A stretch of DNA of 64,000 nt. It comes from Thalassia testudinum. Taxonomy: Eukaryota; Streptophyta; Magnoliopsida; Alismatales; Hydrocharitaceae. Both the position numbers and the translations under genes were made by a program. The notes under the pieces are model-generated. The model was not told the DNA's origin, did no database searches, and saw nothing but the letters and a program-made list of their open reading frames with translations. The stretch is taken from assembly GCA_037157565.1 (NCBI GenBank), contig JAZHRO010000012.1, forward strand, positions 60,379,501-60,443,500, given 5' to 3'. Positions 58,596 through 64,000 of this stretch are shown piece after piece; the stretch's first letter is position 1; the number at the start of each line of letters is the position of its first letter.

Positions 58596-61298
58596 TGGTG
58601 AGAGCCTCATCATGAGCCATAACTAGCTCATTTTAACCCAATAAAGAAGATAAAAGCTCCTACATAACCTAGAAGAAGGCTTAACTGAAGGAACAAGTGC
58701 TCTGAGAAGAAAATATGAAATAAAGGTTAAAACTGCAATTTTACCATTGCAGTACATAAACGGGATTTCTCAGAGGCAAAACATAGGTGAAATGGTCTAA
58801 ATAAGATAAAAAGTGGGTTGAGTCAATCAGAAATGGGTTTATGTGCAATCTAAGAATTAAATGACATTTGGTAACCCTAAAACAGACCCGCTTAAATTAA
58901 CAAGGTTCCGGTCAGGATAAAAATCAAGTAAACCCTCTAAGAATCGTGGAAAAACATCCTCTAGGGTTGAGAACACTTAAGTTGGCCTTTGGAACCCAGT
59001 TTGACCTAAAATAGGGTCCTAGCTCTTCAATTAACATAATTTGGGTTTTTACGTAAAATATCCAGTCAAACGCGGTAAAACCTAAAATCCAACTTCGCCA
59101 TTGGATTCCTTAGGTCAAAATAAGGTTTGTACCAAAATTTGAACATAAGGGGAGGTCATCTTGACCTACTTTGCAATTCAGTACACCCATATCACAATTT
59201 GGTCCCTATCTTTTGAATATCTTTGCAGAGAGCCCCCTAAGTTCTTCGCTCCCTTTGCAATCCGGTCCTGCCGCCATTGTCAGGGCAGAACCGAGCTCCG
59301 GCGAAGTTTAGAGAGGGATTCCTCTCTGATTCCTCAGAGATTCTCTCCCAGAAATGGAAGGGAGATTCTCTGAGGAATTCCCTTCCATTTAAGGCCGATC
59401 ACAACTGCTGGTGTGAACCCAATCTCTCGTGCGAACGCACGAGAGATTTGGGTATCTTAACTTCTTTCCATCTCCGGCGACCAACCTCAGACGCTGGCGT
59501 GCCCTCCACGCTCTGCACACCCGGCCCAGCGTCTATAAAAGAGACTACACCTCCTGCCGCAGAACGGAAGCTTGATTTTGATGGAGATCCCCTCCAAATT
59601 CCCTCCCTCCCATCTCTGGCCAAACGACCCGCAAGCTCCGGTGACCTCCTCCCCTCCTTCTTGTCGCTCTGCTGCCATACCAGCAGCAGAGTCAACTTCG
59701 CCACTTCCTCCCGCGTCGCGCTGTACCACGCGCGCGTGCCCCTGACCTCATCTTCGTCGCCGCTTCCTCCCTCAGGGTCCTTCTTCCCCGACGACGGCAG
59801 TTACGTGTCGTCCTCTCCGCCGCCTCCCTTCCTTCCAGACCACTCCAGATACCTTCTCCCTCCTCTCCTCTCTCTTTTCCCCCTGCTATTTTATCTGATT
59901 ACCCCTCGACAGTGCCTAACCACCTCCATCGTCCTCGCCTCCGACCGCCCTCCGGCGAGCTGCCCACACCACTCCACCCCTCCACACAGCTCGCCAACCC
60001 CCTCGTGAGCTCCGCCTCACCACCAGGAACTCACTTCACCCCACCACTGCCACTCCAGACCTCCACAATCACCCCCCGAACAACCCAACCTCTCCGGCCA
60101 CAGGTTGACCTAGGCACGCACGCCTAGGCCAACCTGCAGCCTGCAGCACTGCCCACCACCTTCGCCATGCCACGGCGAAGGTTTCTAGCCAATCTGATTG
60201 GGCCAATAGGCCGTTCTTGTGTGTGACAGGTTTAAGCTCCAGCCGCCATTATCAGCCGAAGCAGCAAGGAGCTTGCAGCAGCTTCAGGTACCAGGACTCC
60301 CAGGCTGCAGGTGCAGCAAACTCGCGTGAATGTCGCGAAGTGAGTGAGGCTAGCAAGTCGCACAGAGAGGCCAGCAGCTGGAGCAATCGCGCGACGGAAG
60401 CTCTGCGGGCGCGAAAGCAGGACCGACCAGATAGTTCCACATCGTGGGATTGCAAAACACAGGTATCATATAAATTGTTTTTGTGTTTTAATCCCATTGC
60501 CTTCGTAAGCACAGGGGTGAGGTCCCTCACCTGCCCTCACACCCGCCTCATCCGCGGCTTGACCTCGCGGATCTGGCGGGATCCGACCCGACCTAAACCT
60601 ACGCACTCCTCGCGCATCACCACTTGCCAGTGCGCCTGGTCCCGGGTGCGAATCTGACCTGACTACCCGTGTGGCTCTGGGAGAGCGTCCTTGAGCGAAT
60701 TGCTTGTGAGAGAGAGAGACGCTTGGGTAGAGGGACGGGGCTAGGTTTTGCTTCGCGGCTGTGGTGTGTGCAGGAAGGAAGAAGCAAAGGAAGCAGCTGC
60801 AGAACAGGAAGAGAAGAAAGAAGAGGCTGTGTAGCAGTGAAAGGAGAAGTTTTCGCAGAGAAGAAGAAAGAAGAAGGAAGACAAGGCAGAAGAGAGAGAA
60901 GAACGAAGAGAGGCCAAGTGAAGAAGAAGAAAGGCAAGGCAGAAGAAGAAATAAGAGAAAAGAAACAAAGGCAGGAAGAAGCCTGCACAAGACAAGAAGC
61001 AAAAGCAGAAAGAGAGAAGAGCAACGGAGAAGAAGAGAGAAAGGAGATTACATTTAAGACGTCTGATACAGAAATCAGACGTCCAATTCTATTTTTATTT
61101 CATAAATCCTTTTTGAATCAATCCTTTTCATTTAACAGTTGTATTCTTTGATTTTAAAAAGTACTGAGCTTGCTCCCTGTGTTCGACCTCGGATACTTTC
61201 GCTTTTCGAGTAATAAAATTCCTTATATTTGTTTAAACGTTTTGCCGGTTATACTACAACGTGATATACTTTAAACCCGCACAAAAACGTTGAGAACA
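58596..61298 (+). mobile_element. 3' LTR of truncated group A element, full length
   Basis: 2,703 bp, starts TGGTGAGAGCCTCATCATG and ends ..CAAAAACGTTGAGAACA, followed by ACCGC (61299-61303), the exact duplication found before the 5' LTR remnant. It includes the 28-bp palindrome (59421-59448), promoter module (60433-60477), purine-rich transcribed part (60700-61040), a GACGTC motif pair (61053-61084) and the gtgttcgacctcgg word (about 61182-61195). This copy defines the LTR boundaries used for the other group A members. The Pro/Ser-rich ORF at 59277-60008 and the Lys/Glu-rich ORFs near 60.7-61.1 kb are composition artefacts. Confidence 0.95.
60433..60477 (+). promoter_or_regulatory. snRNA-type USE-like + TATA module in LTR
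   Basis: AGTTCCACATCG, 24 nt (60445-60468), then TATAAATTG; 1,837 bp from the LTR start. Confidence 0.5.
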
Positions 61299-61303
61299 AC
61301 CGC

Positions 61304-61396
61304 AAAAATTAAATTCCAAATATCTGGGAAGGCGTCCTGACGTCTGGACCTACTCCCACACGTCTTAAAAGATGTTTGATGTCGTGGGTCTTAACA
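61304..61396 (-). mobile_element. 3' LTR of chromovirus, outermost 93 bp
   Basis: The minus strand begins TGTTAAGACCCACGAC at 61396 and contains GACGTCTGG and the reversed ACGTCTTAAAA word, matching the first bases of the group C LTRs. It joins to 55246 across the inserted group A element. Confidence 0.82.
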
Positions 61397-61478
61397 ACAT
61401 AATAAAATCAAAGGAAGTTTCGTCCCCGAAACTTGTGCTAACTAGAGTGCGGAAAGGAACAATATACGCATAACAAAC
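61397..61478 (-). other. Chromovirus 3' end with polypurine tract
   Basis: Between the pol stop and the 3' LTR. On the minus strand AAGTTTCGGGGACGAAAC (about 61412-61431) is the characteristic polypurine region of plant chromoviruses, also a short inverted repeat (GTTTCG/CGAAAC). Confidence 0.7.
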
Positions 61479-62236
61479 TTAAAGAGGACCGAAGCCGGTC
61501 TGAAAAGACGTACACTCAAAGAGCTCTAGGTACCGCTCCCGCATCGCCGCCTCAGGCTCCCAAGTAGCCTCCTCGTACCGTTGGCTCCTCCGCAAAACCT
61601 TCACCAGGGGTACTTGCTTCCGTCTCAAACTCTGGACGGCTCTGCTAAGATCCTGCACTAGCCGCTCGGGGTAGGTCAGATCGTCACCCACCTTGACGCT
61701 CTCGTGGCTCAGGACGTGACTGGGATTGGCGACGTACTTCTTGAGGTTGGACACGAGGAACACGTCGTGCACACTAGAAAGCTGGGGAAGAAGGGCAAGC
61801 CTATAAGCAACGGGTCCAACCCGCTCCAAGACCTCAAAGGGTCCCACGAATCTCGTCGTGAGCTTCCCTCTCACCCCAAACCGTTGCAGGTCCTTCATGG
61901 GCGAAACGCGAAGGAAGACGTGGTCTCCAACCTCAAACTGTACCTCTCTGCGTTTCCGATCTGCATAGCTCTTCTGTCTGCTCCTGACAGTGCGGAGTTG
62001 CCTGTGAATCTGCTCGACTACCTCCTGACTCTGCCGGATCAGCCTGGGGCCAACCTCCTACTTGGTCCCCACCTCAACTCAATTCAAGGGTGTCGTATAC
62101 CTCCGTCCGTACAGAGCCTCGTAGGGTGCCATGCCGATGCTCGAGTGATAACTGTTATTATATGCGAACTTCGCCAGGGGCAAGTGCTCCTCCCAAGAGC
62201 CCCTCTACTCCAGTACACAAGCACGCTGATAGATGA
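61479..62236 (-). pseudogene. Chromovirus integrase C-terminus with chromodomain, broken
   Basis: Minus strand: [35 protein letters not shown] (end of the integrase core), RQKSYADRKRREVQFEVGD, GKLTTRFVGPFEVLERVGP (GPF/Y domain), HDVFLVSNLKKYV, and the chromodomain end EATWEPEAAMRERYLELF, with a stop at 61479. There are three in-frame stops upstream (near 62218, 62072 and 62057). In the family the chromodomain directs insertion to particular chromatin. Upstream pol is lost: the similarity stops at about 62236. Confidence 0.92.
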
Positions 62237-63444
62237 CTTTTCGCTTAGCGTTATAGTATTTAAGTGGTGGAAAAATTGACTAATAAAAAATAATGAAAAT
62301 AACCACTCGCAGAAGAGCGGGTCATGTCCACAGGGAGGCAATGATGCAATCAATGCTTAATTATTCAATGTTATTTCGGATAGTGCGAAATCCATGTTTA
62401 AATCTGACTTAAAATGTGAAGGAAAGTAGATTTCCAATAACCTAAAAAGATAAGGGTATAAGTGCAGTTTTTCCTCACAGAAATCCTCAATAAATTTAGG
62501 ATGAATTCATTTAGTTTTCACGTGATGTGTACTAAAGACAATTAGTACTTAAGTTAAGCCCAAAATCAATCTTTAAACTAGTTAATATCAATACCATGCA
62601 ATTATAAAGAACTATGAGTGTTCGAACGTAATTTTGCCATAAATATAATAATAATAAAAATCAAATTAGGTGGCAATGGTATTGAATGTAAATTTTAATT
62701 GGGGGGAAAACAGAGGATCTCTTCTCTCTCCTCGCATGTGCGGCCGTGCATGATTGGCCGCGAGAATCGGCAGGGAGGTGCGGCTTGATGAGAGCTATGC
62801 AATGGTGGCAGCGGCGTGACCGGAGGTGGCCGGATCGTCGGCCTGTTGGAGGAGACGGAGGCTGTTACAACCGCAAGGTGGCCTGCACGCGCTTGCGGGT
62901 GCGGCACGCGCCTGCAGGCGTGGGCGAGTAGTCTGAAGGTGGCGCTTGTGGGTGCGGCGCTTGGGCGGTCGGAGCTACGTGCGGGAGGTGCTGCGCCTAT
63001 GGGTGCGCCTGCAGATGGATGGAGGTAGGCACGCGGGCGAGATAGGCGCGCTGGCGGGGTGGCATGAGCGCCTACAGCAGGGGGCGCTGGAGGGCTTGGT
63101 GTGCTGGAAAGGCAGGGAGGCGCGCGGTTGCACGCTGCGTGTGGCTGCAGGGGCGAGTATGCACACGTGGGCTGAAGAACTGCCAGCAGTGGTGTGGGAG
63201 CAGCCCTGCGGTCGTGCAAGGGCAGAGAGCCTGCAGGGGTGGGGGGGGGCGGTGCTGCACCTGTGGGCTCTTGGAAGGGCGATGGCATGGTGGCGTGGCT
63301 AGGGCAGGAGGGGGTGGTGCACCTTCTCCACAGTGGAGGGGAAGGATATCCCCCCAGGGGGAGGAAGAAGGACCCGTCGATGAAGCTGATCTTTTATTTG
63401 CTCCCCTCCTCTTCCTTTTTAACTTCTCCGTTGAGCCTTCGAGA
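62237..63444. other. Unassigned DNA: AT-rich then GC-rich
   Basis: 62237-62700 is AT-rich, with a gtccacagggaggca word (62328-62342) of the kind seen in many plant repeats. 62700-63440 is GC-rich with cgcctgcagg/gcgcctac words and gives long Ala/Pro/Arg-rich frames on both strands (for example 62695-63288 minus), none with a recognisable domain. It could be an LTR or leader of an unrecognised element. Confidence 0.4.
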
Positions 63445-63470
63445 GTTAAGGGATTTTCAAATCCCTTAAC
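63445..63470. repeat. Perfect inverted repeat abutting an LTR start
   Basis: GTTAAGGGATT (63445-63455), TTCA, and AATCCCTTAAC (63460-63470); the next base is the T of the LTR start. Confidence 0.8.
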
Positions 63471-64000
63471 TGTTACTACCGCAGTTCCAAAATGTCTTTT
63501 AAGACGTCTGGGACCTGGCCCAGACGTCTGACCAAACGTCTGGGATTTGATTTTCTGCGGCAGGATGGATTTCGTCTGCACGCCTGCGCGCGCAGACCTG
63601 CAGATACCTCTTTTTCCCTCTCACCTTCGCAGGCGCTGCTCTCTCTCTCTCTCTCCCCGCGCGGCTTTAAAAAGCCACGCCCTCTCCCTCACTCTCATCA
63701 CCTCCGCTCCCTTCCTCTTCTCCTTCCAGCCGGTGCGCGAGTGCGAGTGTGAGCGAGCGGCGGCAACGACAGCCGCGGTGGGTGCGGGAGGACGTGCTGC
63801 GCGAGGGAGGAGGTGTCGGCCGTGAGGGCTCGAGCCTGCCGGGGAAGCGAGAGCTGGCCGACAGGGGTGCAGCGGGCGTGGAGTGACGCGGGAGGCCTAC
63901 TGCAGCTCGAGCAGCAGGCGGACGAGGCGCGGCGCGGCCGTGCGTCTCGGGCGGAGGGTGAGTCGCACTCTGATTCTGGAAGTTTTTCCAGAATCAGATG
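63471..64000 (+). mobile_element. Group C LTR, start only, plus strand
   Basis: Begins TGTTACTACCGCAG and follows the order of 1551-2110: TCTTTTAAGACGTCTGGG (63495-63512), CAGACGTCTG, a TATA-like CTTTAAAAAGCC (63665-63676), a gtgcgagtgcgagtgtgagcg leader, and attctggaa..ttccagaatcag at the right edge. It runs out of the window, so it could be a solo LTR or a 5' LTR. The preceding TTAAC (63466-63470) would be the target duplication. Confidence 0.85.

Noticed and set aside
59277..60008. 243-codon Pro/Ser-rich plus-strand ORF
   Set aside because: Lies wholly in a group A LTR upstream of its promoter module; the paired LTR remnant does not preserve it and the composition reflects C-rich DNA.
60669..61151. 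Lys/Glu/Arg-rich ORFs resembling coiled coils
   Set aside because: Simple GAAGAAAG-type purine tract in the LTR; several overlapping frames give the same composition.
62695..63288. 197-codon Pro/Ala-rich minus-strand ORF
   Set aside because: Opposite frames are equally long, which is expected of GC-rich DNA; no recognisable motif or start context.
1..64000. Intact autonomous retrotransposon, tRNA or rRNA gene, CRISPR array, organelle DNA
   Set aside because: Every gag or pol segment found is broken or truncated, and no cloverleaf, rRNA or CRISPR-like regular spacing was noticed.

Overview
The window is nuclear DNA from a flowering plant. It is almost entirely nested transposable elements, with no intact cellular gene. 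The evidence is LTR retrotransposon coding remnants (Ty3/Gypsy of two lineages), a CACTA-type DNA transposon carrying plant gene pieces, intron-like splice sites and long AT-rich intergenic stretches. The species cannot be told from the sequence. All identifications rest on reading motifs by eye; nothing was searched.

Two Ty3/Gypsy groups dominate. Group A (Athila/Tat-like, judged from integrase and RT motifs) has LTRs beginning TGATGA..TCATCA, a G-rich polypurine tract ending in GGCATGGGGGTA, and a long non-coding 3' region. Group C (a Tekay-like chromovirus: gag, RT, integrase with chromodomain, tRNA-Met-type primer site) has LTRs beginning TGTTAC/TGTAAC that are full of GACGTC palindromes.

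Layout. 1-12.88 kb: an old minus-strand group A element (3' LTR at the left edge, 3' UTR, broken pol), interrupted by a plus-strand group C solo LTR (1551-4247, duplication CTAGG) and a 4.07-kb minus-strand group A solo LTR (6094-10159, duplication CTGAC). 12.88-18.64 kb: a broken minus-strand chromovirus whose RT is split by a group C solo LTR (13136-15799, duplication GGTGC). 18.64-41.46 kb: probably one old group A LTR, opened first by a solo LTR (19335-21921 plus 29914-29962, duplication GATCC), which was itself opened by a truncated minus-strand group A element (21922-29908), and separately by an 8.3-kb CACTA-like element (32798-41090, duplication ATT) with broken host gene pieces. 41.46-47.13 kb: the 3' half of another group A element with a degenerate acidic ORF and its 3' LTR. 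47.13-51.44 kb: AT-rich intergenic DNA with simple repeats. 51.44-62.24 kb: a partial group C LTR, then the 3' LTR of a minus-strand chromovirus, into which a truncated group A element (55247-61298, duplication ACCGC) jumped; the chromodomain end of that chromovirus lies at 61.48-62.24 kb. 62.24-64.0 kb: unassigned DNA and the start of another group C LTR.

Observations that go beyond routine repeat annotation: (1) seven group A LTRs carry a plant snRNA-gene-like upstream element (RTCCCACATCG-like) exactly 24 nt before a TATA-like box; (2) three group A elements share a 50-nt hairpin and a threefold repeat in their 3' UTR, lying between two near-identical polypurine tracts; (3) the CACTA element looks like a gene-capturing element; (4) GACGTC palindromes occur in LTRs of both unrelated lineages.
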